Positions 53,281 to 62,372 of a DNA stretch of 64,000 nucleotides are shown here, one piece after another. Position numbers and translations under genes: made by a program. The stretch's first letter is position 1, and each line of letters begins with the position of its first letter. The notes below the pieces were generated by a model, which was given only the letters and a program-made list of their open reading frames with translations, was not told the origin of the DNA and did not search any database. Origin of the DNA: Comamonadaceae bacterium (GTDB taxonomy: Bacteria; Pseudomonadota; Gammaproteobacteria; Burkholderiales; Burkholderiaceae_C); assembly GCA_947475685.1 (NCBI GenBank), contig CANJNC010000001.1, forward strand, positions 62,001 to 126,000, in the 5' to 3' direction.

Positions 53281-54135
53281 CTATTGAACAGAATGTTTAG
53301 ATATCCAAGCAGCGTAATGTGGATGTGTATCTAAAGTCTTGAAACAAAAACCTTTGTCCTTCAGACCCACAATCAAGGGCTCCAATACACCTGTTGCCCA
53401 AGGATCTGTTCTGGACCAAATTCCCAGATGGGCCATCAAAATGTCCCCAGTTTTGATGCTGGACAAGGCCTTTTTTAATAGCATCTGATTGGGAAACTGA
53501 TCGCTTGAAAGCTCATCTCCTAAAAAACCTGCTTGGCTCCATGAGACATGCAAAAAACCACACGACTTGCTGGCAGCCAAAAGAGCGGGGGATACTTTGC
53601 CACCAGGTGCCCGAAACAAAGGCAAGGGCTCTTTGGAGGTGATTGTTTTGATTCTTTCATTGGCATCTTGAATCTCTTGGCAGTACTCTTTTGAGCTCCA
53701 AAGTAACTTCTGACCTTTCATCGACCCCGCACTGGGTTTGACCCAAAAGCGCATACCCTCTTGCGATTTTGAGTGCTCACTCACATCAGACACCCAATAA
53801 ACATGGTTCAAGGTGTGAGAAGCAAAGGAATGACCTTCTTGGGCTCTTTCTTGCCACCACTTCTGCCAATACACACCCAAAGTCCCGTCTCCTTCTTGAG
53901 TCAATTCATTGGCCACAAAAAAAGTCACTTTGACCCCATGCCGATTTAAAACCTGTGCAATAAAGGGAGCGACTCCCATGTGGCCAGTGTCAAAGGTCAA
54001 GTACAGAGGCTTTGAGCACGAAGGACTTGGAGTCAAAGGCGCACTTTGTAAGTCTCCACCCCAAAGCAGCCATAAAACTGCCATGAAGCCAAAAGACTTG
54101 GCCCATTTGGACACCAAAGAAGTATTTGATCTCAT
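53281..54135 (-). CDS. Secreted polysaccharide deacetylase with altered NodB motif 1
   Basis: A 284-residue NodB-fold protein with an N-terminal membrane/signal segment (FGFMAVLWLLWGG). Motif 1 reads LTFDTGH (residues 47-52) where the family has TFDDG: Asp49, the usual base, is kept, but the metal-binding Asp is Thr50. Motif 2 SHTLNH (His107 and His111) is intact, and RAPGGK is motif 3. Metal binding may therefore differ. It is the middle gene of the propeller/deacetylase/hydroxylase group. Confidence 0.8.
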   Translation of the reverse strand: MRSNTSLVSKWAKSFGFMAVLWLLWGGDLQSAPLTPSPSCSKPLYLTFDTGHMGVAPFIAQVLNRHGVKVTFFVANELTQEGDGTLGVYWQKWWQERAQEGHSFASHTLNHVYWVSDVSEHSKSQEGMRFWVKPSAGSMKGQKLLWSSKEYCQEIQDANERIKTITSKEPLPLFRAPGGKVSPALLAASKSCGFLHVSWSQAGFLGDELSSDQFPNQMLLKKALSSIKTGDILMAHLGIWSRTDPWATGVLEPLIVGLKDKGFCFKTLDTHPHYAAWISKHSVQ

Positions 54136-54147
54136 GCTAATCGCAAC

Positions 54148-55119
54148 TCATTGGCGCTTTGCATGATCAAGTGTCCATACGCCATGAGGGGATCTGCCCA
54201 CATTGACTTGCTTGGTCAACGCACCGCTTTGGATGTCAATGATGGACACCTTCTTGATCCAACGTGAGGAGACCATCAAGGTTTTCATATCAGCAGAAAC
54301 TTCCATGCAGTCAGGACCTCCTGGCGCATTGAATTGAGAAACAACCGATAAAGTTTGCAAATCAATTTTGCTGATTGTATTGGCCACTCGGTTGCTGACA
54401 AATACATGTCGCCCATCTCCAAGCGCTCTAAATGCATGTGCCCCTTCTCCAGTCGGGATGGACTTAGTCAATTGTGCGGTCTCCTTAGAAACATCGAAGA
54501 CTTGCACCTCCCGCCCACCGGTCAACGCAACCAATAGAAATTTATCATCACTGGTGCCAAAAACATCGGCGGGAGTTGAACCCGTTTTCACTCTCCATTT
54601 GATTTTCTGGGTCGATAAATCCATGGCAATCAACTCGTCACTGTCTTGCATGGTTGAATAAACGACCGTGCTTTTGGAGTCAATCCATAAATGACTGGGG
54701 GTCTTTGAAGATGGGACGCGCTTGATGAGTTTGAGCTCCTCAGAGTTCCACTGATAGATATCAATGTGATTCAAACGATTTCCTACAGTTACAAGCCACT
54801 TCATGTCAGGAGAAAACCTCAAATGATAAGGGTCCAACGTTCCTTTGATCACCCTTTGCACTTCAGCGGTTTTGGGATCAATGAAGGTGAGTGAGTCACC
54901 CCCAGCATTGGCTACGATCACCGAACGCTCATCGGGAGTCATATAAAAATGATGGGGCTCTTTGCCCGTGGGAATCAACTTGGTGACTCGCCAGGTCAAG
55001 GGGTCAATGACGCTGACAGTGGCATCCAAGGAATTCAAGCCAAAGACTGGGTTCGCCGCAAAGCCAGTGTCACACAAAGCTGCAGCGCATAAAAAAACAA
55101 GCCATTTAAAGTTCAACAT
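54148..55119 (-). CDS. Secreted YncE-like beta-propeller protein
   Basis: A periplasmic protein of about 323 residues made of repeated YVTN-type blades. LDATVSVIDPLTWRVTKLIPTGKEPHHFYMTPDERSVIVANAGGDSLTFIDPKTAEV (shortened: VSVIDP, IPTGKEPHHFY) illustrates the blade pattern, repeated about six to seven times. A signal peptide starts at MLNFKWLVFLCAAAL (ATG at 55119). Longer frames starting at 55146 or 55341 would extend into the rsuA-type gene. Propellers of this kind bind partners or substrates; no catalytic motif is visible. Confidence 0.75.
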   Translation of the reverse strand: MLNFKWLVFLCAAALCDTGFAANPVFGLNSLDATVSVIDPLTWRVTKLIPTGKEPHHFYMTPDERSVIVANAGGDSLTFIDPKTAEVQRVIKGTLDPYHLRFSPDMKWLVTVGNRLNHIDIYQWNSEELKLIKRVPSSKTPSHLWIDSKSTVVYSTMQDSDELIAMDLSTQKIKWRVKTGSTPADVFGTSDDKFLLVALTGGREVQVFDVSKETAQLTKSIPTGEGAHAFRALGDGRHVFVSNRVANTISKIDLQTLSVVSQFNAPGGPDCMEVSADMKTLMVSSRWIKKVSIIDIQSGALTKQVNVGRSPHGVWTLDHAKRQ

Positions 55120-55289
55120 TTTTAGGGCACGAAAGTCGTTGCGCATTGAGAGAGATTTTGAAAAATAAATCCATGCTTTGAGTTTAAAGTATTTCTCAAC
55201 AAAATACCTTCTCCATGAGGGTTTAAAGCTTATTTCTTGATGCAATCTAAGTGCTTGATCACCTAAACGATACACTTGAGCAAAGCACT

Positions 55290-56033
55290 TCAATTGGAGC
55301 TTTGAGCGTCCAACAATTCTTGCGCTGTCATCATTCGCCACTGCCCAGGCAATAAATCCCCAGGCAATTGGAGTTTTCCCATTTGCGATCGATGCAAACC
55401 CACAACCAAATGCCCAACCGCTGCAAGCATGCGTTTGACTTGGTGATATTTGCCTTGCGTAAGGGTCATGCGCATGGACCGCTCACCCAAAAGCTCACAA
55501 TGTTCAGCTTTCACAGGTTTTGGGGAATCGTTCAAAACAACACCCAAAAGCAACTTGTCCAAATCCTTTTGAGCCAGGACATCTTCAGTCACAATGTCAT
55601 AAATTTTTGGAACATGGTGCTTGGGAGATGAAAGTCGATGAATGAGGGGGCCGTCATCCGTCAAAAGTAAGAGCCCGGTGGTGTCTTGATCCAAACGACC
55701 CACGGCTTGAACGCCTTGAATAGAGGACTTTTGAGGCCTGTTTCTTAAAGGGGCAGGCAACAAGGTGTAAATACTTGGCCATGACGAGGGCTTTTGAGAG
55801 CATTCCGTGCCACTTGGTTTGTGCAGCATCACATACGCCCTGTCCCAGAAGTACCACTGCTTAGATTGAACGACGTAAGGAAATCCTGTTCGAACCTCAA
55901 AGGACTGCCACGGATCAGAGCAAACACTTGACGCACCGATGCTGCCAATTTCAATCAGCCCATGTTGTATCAATCCTTGGCAAATACGTCGTGTTCCAAA
56001 GCCTTGAGAAAACAACAAGTCTTGAAGTTGCAT
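55290..56033 (-). CDS. RsuA-family pseudouridine synthase
   Basis: A 247-residue pseudouridine synthase. VGRLDQDTTGLLLLTDDG carries the catalytic Asp, and an S4-like N-terminal domain ([22 protein letters not shown]) precedes it. KYHQVKRMLAAVGHLVVGLHR is the usual C-terminal block. RsuA modifies U516 of 16S rRNA; RluE/RluF-like relatives modify 23S rRNA, so the target is likely but not certain. I use the ATG at 56033 because the longer frame from 56156 adds unrelated sequence. Confidence 0.87.
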   Translation of the reverse strand: MQLQDLLFSQGFGTRRICQGLIQHGLIEIGSIGASSVCSDPWQSFEVRTGFPYVVQSKQWYFWDRAYVMLHKPSGTECSQKPSSWPSIYTLLPAPLRNRPQKSSIQGVQAVGRLDQDTTGLLLLTDDGPLIHRLSSPKHHVPKIYDIVTEDVLAQKDLDKLLLGVVLNDSPKPVKAEHCELLGERSMRMTLTQGKYHQVKRMLAAVGHLVVGLHRSQMGKLQLPGDLLPGQWRMMTAQELLDAQSSN

Positions 56034-56509
56034 GGTTCGTTCAATAAAAAAATAGTCGGCCAAAGAAAATTTCTGGTTTTCCCTGAATCCCTTACAGATT
56101 GTACCCTCTCGCCACGAGGGCCGATCATCCAAGGTGAGCGTGCTGCGCCGAGGCATTTGTATTTGAAAGTGCCCATATCACCCCATCAAAGACACCCTTG
56201 TCCTCTAGACTCAAAGAGCCACGTCAAAGGATTCTGTCTCACGGGAGTGGATGGGGGTAAAAGATGGCACCAACTGTCTTGAAAGAGATGCTCAAAAAAA
56301 TTTAACACCTGGGGCCTTCCTTATTCAATTCCTAAGGAACTTTTGCTGGGCATTGAAGCCTGCGGTGATGCAGCGGTCAATGGGCTCAACCTTTTAAAAG
56401 CGATGAATGCAACGACTGCTTTATTTCACGCCAATAATTTAGACCACGCTTGACGCCACCCTGAAAGTTGCCTAGGGTGGGGAATGCGATCACAGGTGTT
56501 CAACTTTAA
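56034..56509. other. Gene-free region between the pseudouridine synthase and uspA
   Basis: No gene is apparent in these 476 bp. The right half includes an inverted repeat CCACCCT (56456-56462) and AGGGTGG (56474-56480). A short stretch near 56335-56450 translates to LLLGIEACGDA before a stop, a phrase that faintly recalls IS110-type transposases. This could be a decayed insertion-sequence end, but the evidence is thin. Confidence 0.4.
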
Positions 56510-56953
56510 TTACCGCAGAACAAGAACCGGTATTACACTTTGAACCAATACATTTTGAGTCTCACTGCCCAACAAAAGTTTTTTAAGCCCTCTTCGGCCG
56601 TGGGAAGCCATGACAATCAGATCAATTTTTTTCTTTGCGGCAACTTCCATAATGGCCTTGGAAATGATGTCAGATTTAACCACCATGGATGAGGCATCTA
56701 TCCCCTCCTTAATGGCTGCGTTGCGCTCAGAGTCCACCAACTTGTGTGCATCCTTGGCCCAAGAGGCCTCAATCTTGTTGACTTCATTTTGATTCAAAGG
56801 AATAGCACCATCAAAGTAACTTTGCACAACTCTAGGAATGACTTTGAGAATGATCAATTCTGAACCCGCCAAAGTTGCAATTTGTGTTGCGTGGACAATG
56901 GCTTTTTTAGATAAAGTTGAACCGTCGGTTGCGACCAAAATTTTCTTATACAT
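56510..56953 (-). CDS. Universal stress protein UspA
   Basis: A 147-residue UspA-family protein. KKILVATDGSTLSKKAI starts the fold and ends with GSETQNVLVQSVIPVLVLR, including the ATP-binding G-2x-G-9x-G[ST] type pattern (MASHGRRGLKKLLLGSET). Such proteins act in starvation and low oxygen. An FNR-type site at 57022-57035 lies upstream at the expected activating distance, which fits a low-oxygen role next to the cbb3 genes. Confidence 0.9.
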   Translation of the reverse strand: MYKKILVATDGSTLSKKAIVHATQIATLAGSELIILKVIPRVVQSYFDGAIPLNQNEVNKIEASWAKDAHKLVDSERNAAIKEGIDASSMVVKSDIISKAIMEVAAKKKIDLIVMASHGRRGLKKLLLGSETQNVLVQSVIPVLVLR

Positions 56954-56993
56954 TTGCGAGCTCCTAGTTGGTTTATTTAAAAATCACGCTCGA

Positions 56994-57035
56994 ATCTTAA
57001 AAGTCCTTTTAAACAATGGCTTTGACATATATCAA
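56994..57035 (-). promoter_or_regulatory. FNR-type site and -10 element of uspA
   Basis: TTGACATATATCAA (57022-57035) matches nine of ten conserved bases of the FNR/Anr palindrome. On the minus strand a -10-like TAAGAT (complement of 56994-56999) is placed so that the palindrome centre falls at -41.5 from a start near 56987. That is the class II activation geometry. Confidence 0.6.
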
Positions 57036-57096
57036 GACCTTGTTGATTTCACCAGGCATTCCTGCCAAGTTGTCCATTCGAGCTTAAAATCTTTGC

Positions 57097-59448
57097 ATGA
57101 CAGCTCAAGATGCCTCGTTTGATTGGCTTGATGCCCAAGAAGAGTGGGAGAGATACAGCGCCCCGCTGTCCAAGCCAGAGCGCGCAAGACTTCAAATGCA
57201 AATGCCTGCGGATGCCCTTGGCGAGATCATCAAATCACAAATTGGTATAGAGGGTATGCATTGTGCAAACTGCTCTTTGAGCGTTGAGAGCAAGCTCAAA
57301 TCTTTACCCGGTGTTTTGGATGTGCAAGTTCACGCCAATTCAAAAAAAGCCCATATTTTTTGGCTACCTGAAAAAAGCAAACCCAGCGCCTGGCTGAACG
57401 CCATTAATGCATTGGGATACCAATCCTCGCTTCTTGAGGGGATTGAATTTCAAGAGATTAAAAGCAAAGAGGCCAAGCTCATGCTATGGCGTTTCATGGT
57501 TGCTTTTTTCTGCATGATGCAAGTCATGATGTATTCTGCGCCCTTGTATGGAGACTCTCAATTCAGCATAGACCCTCAATCCATTCAATTGCTGCATTGG
57601 GCCGGGTGGGTATTGAGTTTACCGGTCCTGATTTTTTCTTGTCAGCCTTTTTTCAAGGGCGCCTACCATGACATGAAAAATTTCAAGCTCAGCATGGATT
57701 TACCTGTCACCATTGGCATGCTGCTCACTTTCTTCTTAAGCTGCGCAGTCACTTTCCAACCCAATGGCATTTGGGGGATGGAAACCTATTTTGACTCATT
57801 CACCATGTTTGCATCATTCCTGCTGGGTGGTCGTTGGCTGGAATTTAAACTAAGGAATAAAACTTTGGGTGCATTGGATGCTCTAATGGACCGCATTCCA
57901 AAAGGAATTGAACGTCAAATCACGGAGGAACGATTTGAGACCATTTCCACCCATCGCATTCGAATCAATGACATTCTTCGAGTTCAAACCCATCAATCTT
58001 TTCCTGCCGATGCCTTGCTCATAGGACCATCTACTTGGGTGGAGGAGTCGCTTTTAAACGGTGAGTCCAATCCGATCTCCAAATCGGCTCACTCAACAGT
58101 CTTGGCTGGCACCATCAATCTAGGGCCCCCTGTCTTGATACGCGTGAATCAAATTGGAAATTCAACTCAATTTGCTTCAATTGTTCAAATTCTTCAAGAG
58201 GCTGAGAGCTCCAAACCTGAGATTGCCAAAATAGCAGACCGAGTCGCAAAGCCTTTCATTGCAATGGTTCTGCTATGTGCCCTATTGAGTGCATTTTGGT
58301 GGTGGCCTGAATCAGCTACCAAAGCCTTGCTCGTAGCCAGTTCTGTATTGATCGTGACGTGCCCTTGCGCTTTGAGCCTTGCCACGCCATCGGCCATGAT
58401 TGCTAGCGCTGGCTTTTTGGCCAAACGCGGTGTGCTCATGCGTGATTTAGGTACATTGGAGAGACTGGACCAAATTGATTATGTGGTGTTCGATAAAACA
58501 GGCACGCTCACTCAAAACATCTTGCATCTGAAAGATGTGTTTAACTCTCCTCATTTATCAACAATTGAGCTCTTCGCGCTCACCCGCGCGTTGGCCAAAC
58601 ACTCCCCTCACCCACTGTGTCGATCCCTTGAAAGAGAAGAGAGTCTGATCGGCTTGAGTGAATATCAAATTCTCCAAGTCAAGGAATTGATCCAAGGCAT
58701 TGAGATTTTAAATTTCAAAGAAATGCCAGGCATTGGCGTAGAGGGTACCGTTAATTTTAAAAATGAAGTGCTCACTCTTCGTCTGGGGTCCTACAAATCA
58801 TTGCCTCCTCATTCATTGCCATCCTTGAATGGCGCACTGATCGAAAGTGCTCAAGTACACCTGTGCACGGATACGCAGTGGTTTGGCAGTTTTTTGTTTG
58901 ATGAAGAGCTTAGAGCTGAAGCCCGGAAAGTCATGGATCAACTTCGAAACAGAGGATTTGGTATACAAATTTTTTCGGGCGATCAAGCAAGTCGTGTGCA
59001 CCAAATTTCACAAGCACTTGGCATCCAAGAGCATGAAGCGCATGCAGAATTATCTCCTCTGGACAAACTTCACCGAATCAAATCTCTGCAAGCCCAAGGA
59101 TACAAGGTTCTCATGGTCGGAGATGGCTTCAATGATTTACCGGTGTTGGCTGGCGCTGACGTTTCATTGGTGTTTGGCTCAGCCACCCTTTTGGCCCAAG
59201 AGGTCGCCAATTGTGTGGTTTTGAACCCCTCACTGCAATGGGTCATCGAATGTTTGAATCACGCCAAACGAACGCTACGCGTAGTCCGTCAAAATCTGAT
59301 CTGGGCATTTGCATACAACCTCATTTGCATCCCCATGGCACTCATGGGATACTTGCCTTCTTGGATGGCTGGTTTAGGCATGGCATTGAGCTCTTTGGGC
59401 GTGGGGCTCAATGCATACAGGCTTCATCTCAAGCCCTCCAATGCCTGA
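57097..59448 (+). CDS. ccoI: CcoI/FixI-type copper-transporting P-type ATPase
   Basis: A 783-residue P1B ATPase that delivers copper for assembly of cbb3 oxidase. One N-terminal heavy-metal domain has GMHCANC (53-59). The transmembrane CPC is at 422-424, the phosphorylated Asp in DKTGT (466-470), HPL in the nucleotide domain, and GDGFNDLPVL near the end. The actuator loop reads NGES (321-324) instead of TGES, an unusual substitution at a phosphatase residue. It is followed 33 bp later by ccoS and lies upstream of ccoNOQP, supporting the CcoI assignment over CopA. Confidence 0.9.
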   Translation: MTAQDASFDWLDAQEEWERYSAPLSKPERARLQMQMPADALGEIIKSQIGIEGMHCANCSLSVESKLKSLPGVLDVQVHANSKKAHIFWLPEKSKPSAWLNAINALGYQSSLLEGIEFQEIKSKEAKLMLWRFMVAFFCMMQVMMYSAPLYGDSQFSIDPQSIQLLHWAGWVLSLPVLIFSCQPFFKGAYHDMKNFKLSMDLPVTIGMLLTFFLSCAVTFQPNGIWGMETYFDSFTMFASFLLGGRWLEFKLRNKTLGALDALMDRIPKGIERQITEERFETISTHRIRINDILRVQTHQSFPADALLIGPSTWVEESLLNGESNPISKSAHSTVLAGTINLGPPVLIRVNQIGNSTQFASIVQILQEAESSKPEIAKIADRVAKPFIAMVLLCALLSAFWWWPESATKALLVASSVLIVTCPCALSLATPSAMIASAGFLAKRGVLMRDLGTLERLDQIDYVVFDKTGTLTQNILHLKDVFNSPHLSTIELFALTRALAKHSPHPLCRSLEREESLIGLSEYQILQVKELIQGIEILNFKEMPGIGVEGTVNFKNEVLTLRLGSYKSLPPHSLPSLNGALIESAQVHLCTDTQWFGSFLFDEELRAEARKVMDQLRNRGFGIQIFSGDQASRVHQISQALGIQEHEAHAELSPLDKLHRIKSLQAQGYKVLMVGDGFNDLPVLAGADVSLVFGSATLLAQEVANCVVLNPSLQWVIECLNHAKRTLRVVRQNLIWAFAYNLICIPMALMGYLPSWMAGLGMALSSLGVGLNAYRLHLKPSNA

Positions 59449-59481
59449 GCTCTTAACTCATTAGCAACACCACAATCCCAA

Positions 59482-59619
59482 ATGGACATCCTTTACTTAT
59501 TGATCCCTTTGTCAGTGGTGCTCGTGCTGCTGATTTTATTGGCACTTTGGTGGGCCATCTATTCAAATCAATTTGATGATTTAGAGCAAGAATCAGAAAG
59601 AATTCTCAAAAACGACTGA
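59482..59619 (+). CDS. ccoS: cbb3 oxidase maturation protein CcoS
   Basis: A 45-residue protein starting MDILYLLIPLSVVLVLLILL with one transmembrane helix and the CcoS phrase ALWWAIYSNQFDDLE. CcoS is needed for heme and copper insertion into CcoN. It follows ccoI by 33 bp, as in most cbb3 loci. Confidence 0.9.
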   Translation: MDILYLLIPLSVVLVLLILLALWWAIYSNQFDDLEQESERILKND

Positions 59620-60080
59620 AAGGGGCGATGCAAATTTCGACATTGATACTCCAAAATTGTTTTCTCAAAGAGATCTCTAAAGTGACTTGGCAACCTATTA
59701 GACCAGCCGATTTAGCGCACTGTCTCTAAGGACGTATTTCATAACAAATTAGACGAGCTCTTGTCTTTCGGCTTGTACTGACTTGAGACGGGCCTTTTTA
59801 TCACCGCTTCAGGCCCATTTCCCTCAGCATCGTTCGATGAGGCAGTTGTTGGACAAGGAAACCTCTCTTAAGAGCGGGGGTCTTCAATCCTTGGCTCAGA
59901 CGAATAGTAACTGTAAATGCGGCAAAAACCACCTTACCCTTGACCTTGGAGATCAATACACCCCATTTTCTATGCGTGGGTGATCGGCTCAAGATGTTCT
60001 CCTTTTGCGCCGCTCAGAGGCCCAATTGATACCCCATCTTGCAATTTTCAAGGTTGTTCAGTGCGTTCGAACGACTTCCT
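59620..60080. other. Gene-free region between ccoS and ccoNOQP
   Basis: The 461 bp before the FNR site hold no gene I can support. Reading frames of about 60 residues exist on both strands but do not resemble known proteins and overlap each other. A hairpin GGGCCT/AGGCCC (59790-59795, 59811-59816) lies in the middle. The stretch is longer than the usual ccoS-ccoN spacing and may be a remnant of an inserted or lost gene. Confidence 0.5.
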
Positions 60081-60122
60081 TTGATCTTAATCAAAAAATA
60101 CTTGCCTGAAGTCCAACATAAT
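60081..60122 (+). promoter_or_regulatory. FNR-dependent promoter of ccoNOQP
   Basis: TTGATCTTAATCAA (60081-60094) is a perfect FNR/Anr palindrome. A -10 element CATAAT (60117-60122, five of six consensus bases) predicts a start near 60129, 41.5 bp from the palindrome centre and 22 bp before the ATG. This is textbook class II activation under low oxygen. Confidence 0.88.
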
Positions 60123-60150
60123 CTTTTCAATCTCAAAATCCCACAAATCC

Positions 60151-61581
60151 ATGAACAACTCTCAAATTCTTTTTTACCATGACAAGGTTGTTAGGCAATT
60201 TTCCATCATGACTGTTGTCTGGGGTGTGGTGGGCATGTTGGTAGGACTGATGATTGCAGCTCAATTGGCCTGGCCGGAACTCAACTTTGGTGTTCCTTTT
60301 CTGAGCTACGGCAGGCTTAGACCCTTGCACACGAATGCAGTGATTTTTGCGTTCGGCGGCAGCGCCTTGTTTGCATCTTCTTACTATGTCTCGCAACGAA
60401 CAGGACAAACTCCTCTATTTGCTCCAAAATTGGCCGCTTTTACATTTTGGGGCTGGCAGTTGGTGATCTTATCGGCAGCCATTAGTCTTCCTCTTGGGTT
60501 TACAACAGGCAAAGAGTACGCAGAACTAGAGTGGCCCATTGACTTGTTGATCACTGTCGTTTGGGTGAGTTTTGCAATTGTATTTTTTGGCACAATCATC
60601 CAAAGACGAGTCAAGCACATTTATGTGGCCAATTGGTTTTTTGGTGCCTTTATTTTGACCGTCGCTGTCTTGCATTTGGTCAACAGTGCTGAAATTCCAG
60701 CCGGTTGGATGAAGTCTTACTCGGCCTATGCTGGCGTTCAAGACGCCATGGTTCAATGGTGGTATGGACATAACGCGGTCGGATTTTTCTTGACCGCTGG
60801 CTTTTTAGGAATGATGTATTACTTCATACCCAAGCAAGCCGAAAGGCCTGTGTACTCTTATCGTTTGTCCATTGTTCACTTTTGGGCTTTGATTTTTACT
60901 TATATGTGGGCAGGCCCTCACCACCTGCACTACACCGCACTGCCGGACTGGACACAATCGCTGGGAATGATTTTCTCCTTGGTGTTGCTGGCTCCGAGCT
61001 GGGGCGGCATGATCAACGGCATCATGACTTTGTCTGGCGCTTGGCACAAACTAAGAGACGATCCCGTGCTTAGATTTTTGATCGTTTCGTTGTCCTTTTA
61101 CGGCATGAGCACCTTTGAAGGCCCCATGATGTCCATTAAAACGGTCAATGCCTTGTCACACTACACCGATTGGACAGTTGGCCACGTTCACTCTGGTGCA
61201 TTAGGTTGGGTGGGTTTGATTTCGATGGGCACCATGTATTTTCTTATCCCCAAGCTTTTTAGTCAAAAGAAAATGCACAGCCAACCCGCAATTGAATTGC
61301 ACTTTTGGATGGCGACCATTGGCATCGTGCTGTATATAGCGGCCATGTGGATTGCTGGCGTCATGCAAGGCTTGATGTGGAGAGCCCTAAACGATGACGG
61401 CACATTGACTTACACCTTTGTTGAAGGCGTGAAGGCAACTTACCCCTACTACGTGATTCGTGTTCTTGGAGGCGCTTTGTACCTTGGAGGCATGTTGGTG
61501 ATGTCATGGAACGTCACCATGACCGCTTTAATGGGTCAGCCCGCACTTGTTCAGATCCCAAACACTGGCGCATCAAGATAA
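60151..61581 (+). CDS. ccoN: cbb3-type cytochrome c oxidase subunit I
   Basis: The 476-residue catalytic subunit, with about twelve helices, carries heme b and the b3-CuB centre. Low-spin heme ligand His appears in [21 protein letters not shown] and [12 protein letters not shown] hold the CuB ligands, and [13 protein letters not shown] the two helix-X histidines. The oxidase reduces O2 at very low concentrations and pumps protons. It is first in ccoNOQP. Confidence 0.97.
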   Translation: MNNSQILFYHDKVVRQFSIMTVVWGVVGMLVGLMIAAQLAWPELNFGVPFLSYGRLRPLHTNAVIFAFGGSALFASSYYVSQRTGQTPLFAPKLAAFTFWGWQLVILSAAISLPLGFTTGKEYAELEWPIDLLITVVWVSFAIVFFGTIIQRRVKHIYVANWFFGAFILTVAVLHLVNSAEIPAGWMKSYSAYAGVQDAMVQWWYGHNAVGFFLTAGFLGMMYYFIPKQAERPVYSYRLSIVHFWALIFTYMWAGPHHLHYTALPDWTQSLGMIFSLVLLAPSWGGMINGIMTLSGAWHKLRDDPVLRFLIVSLSFYGMSTFEGPMMSIKTVNALSHYTDWTVGHVHSGALGWVGLISMGTMYFLIPKLFSQKKMHSQPAIELHFWMATIGIVLYIAAMWIAGVMQGLMWRALNDDGTLTYTFVEGVKATYPYYVIRVLGGALYLGGMLVMSWNVTMTALMGQPALVQIPNTGASR

Positions 61582-61596
61582 AGAAAGACATCCATC

Positions 61597-62220
61597 ATGA
61601 ATGATCAAAATTCAAATAAATTTACACATGAAAAAATTGAAACGAATCAATTTTTGATGATCGTACTCATTCTCTTGGTGATCTCAGTTGGAGGTCTGGT
61701 GGAGATCGTACCGCTGTTTTTTCAAAAGTCCACCACTCAGGCTGTTGCGGGCGTTTCACCCTATTCATCGGTGCAACTGATGGGGCGAGATATTTATATT
61801 CGTGAAGGTTGCTACAACTGTCACTCACAAATGATTCGTCCCTTGATGGCCGAGACGCTTCGCTACGGACACGCATCGGTCGCAGGAGAATTTGTCTATG
61901 ACCACCCTTTTCAGTGGGGTAGCAAAAGAACTGGACCGGATCTACACCGAGTAGGCGGTAAATACAGCGATGATTGGCACAAGGCGCATTTGCACAACCC
62001 TAGAGAGTTGGTGCCCGAATCCAACATGCCCTCCTATCCTTGGCTAGAAACCAATCTCATCGATCCAACGCAAGGTGCGAGAAGCATGAGAGCTCTGCGG
62101 ATCGTTGGTGTTCCGTATGCGCAAGAAGACATTGACAACGCTGAACAGGAATTGACCAATGTGAGTGAACAAACCGCCTTGATTGCTTATTTGCAATCGT
62201 TGGGCAGAGCATACAAATAA
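61597..62220 (+). CDS. ccoO: cbb3 oxidase subunit II (monoheme cytochrome c)
   Basis: A 207-residue membrane-anchored cytochrome c. One N-terminal helix ([22 protein letters not shown]) is followed by [16 protein letters not shown], with a CxxCH heme site, then [15 protein letters not shown] and PSYPWL, which are typical CcoO blocks. The axial Met is likely in [10 protein letters not shown]. It starts 15 bp after ccoN. Confidence 0.96.
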   Translation: MNDQNSNKFTHEKIETNQFLMIVLILLVISVGGLVEIVPLFFQKSTTQAVAGVSPYSSVQLMGRDIYIREGCYNCHSQMIRPLMAETLRYGHASVAGEFVYDHPFQWGSKRTGPDLHRVGGKYSDDWHKAHLHNPRELVPESNMPSYPWLETNLIDPTQGARSMRALRIVGVPYAQEDIDNAEQELTNVSEQTALIAYLQSLGRAYK

Positions 62221-62229
62221 GGAACTCAA

Positions 62230-62367
62230 ATGGATATTAACTTTTTCCGCATTTGCACGACGGTTTTGAGCTTCCTTTGTTTTATTGGAATCTTAATTTG
62301 GGTCTTTCAACCCAAACTTAAAAACTCTTTCAATGAGTCGGCCAACTATCCCTTCTTAGAGGATTGA
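62230..62367 (+). CDS. ccoQ: cbb3 oxidase subunit CcoQ
   Basis: A 45-residue single-helix protein (MDINFFRICTTVLSFLCF onward) in the ccoO-ccoP gap. It has an N-terminal membrane segment and a charged C-terminal tail (YPFLED), as expected for CcoQ, which stabilises the oxidase. It begins 9 bp after ccoO and ends 5 bp before ccoP. Confidence 0.88.
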   Translation: MDINFFRICTTVLSFLCFIGILIWVFQPKLKNSFNESANYPFLED

Positions 62368-62372
62368 GTACC

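Noticed and set aside
59783-59992. Two overlapping frames of about 65 codons on opposite strands between ccoS and ccoN
   Set aside because: Neither resembles a known protein and neither has a convincing start signal, so I describe the interval as gene-free.
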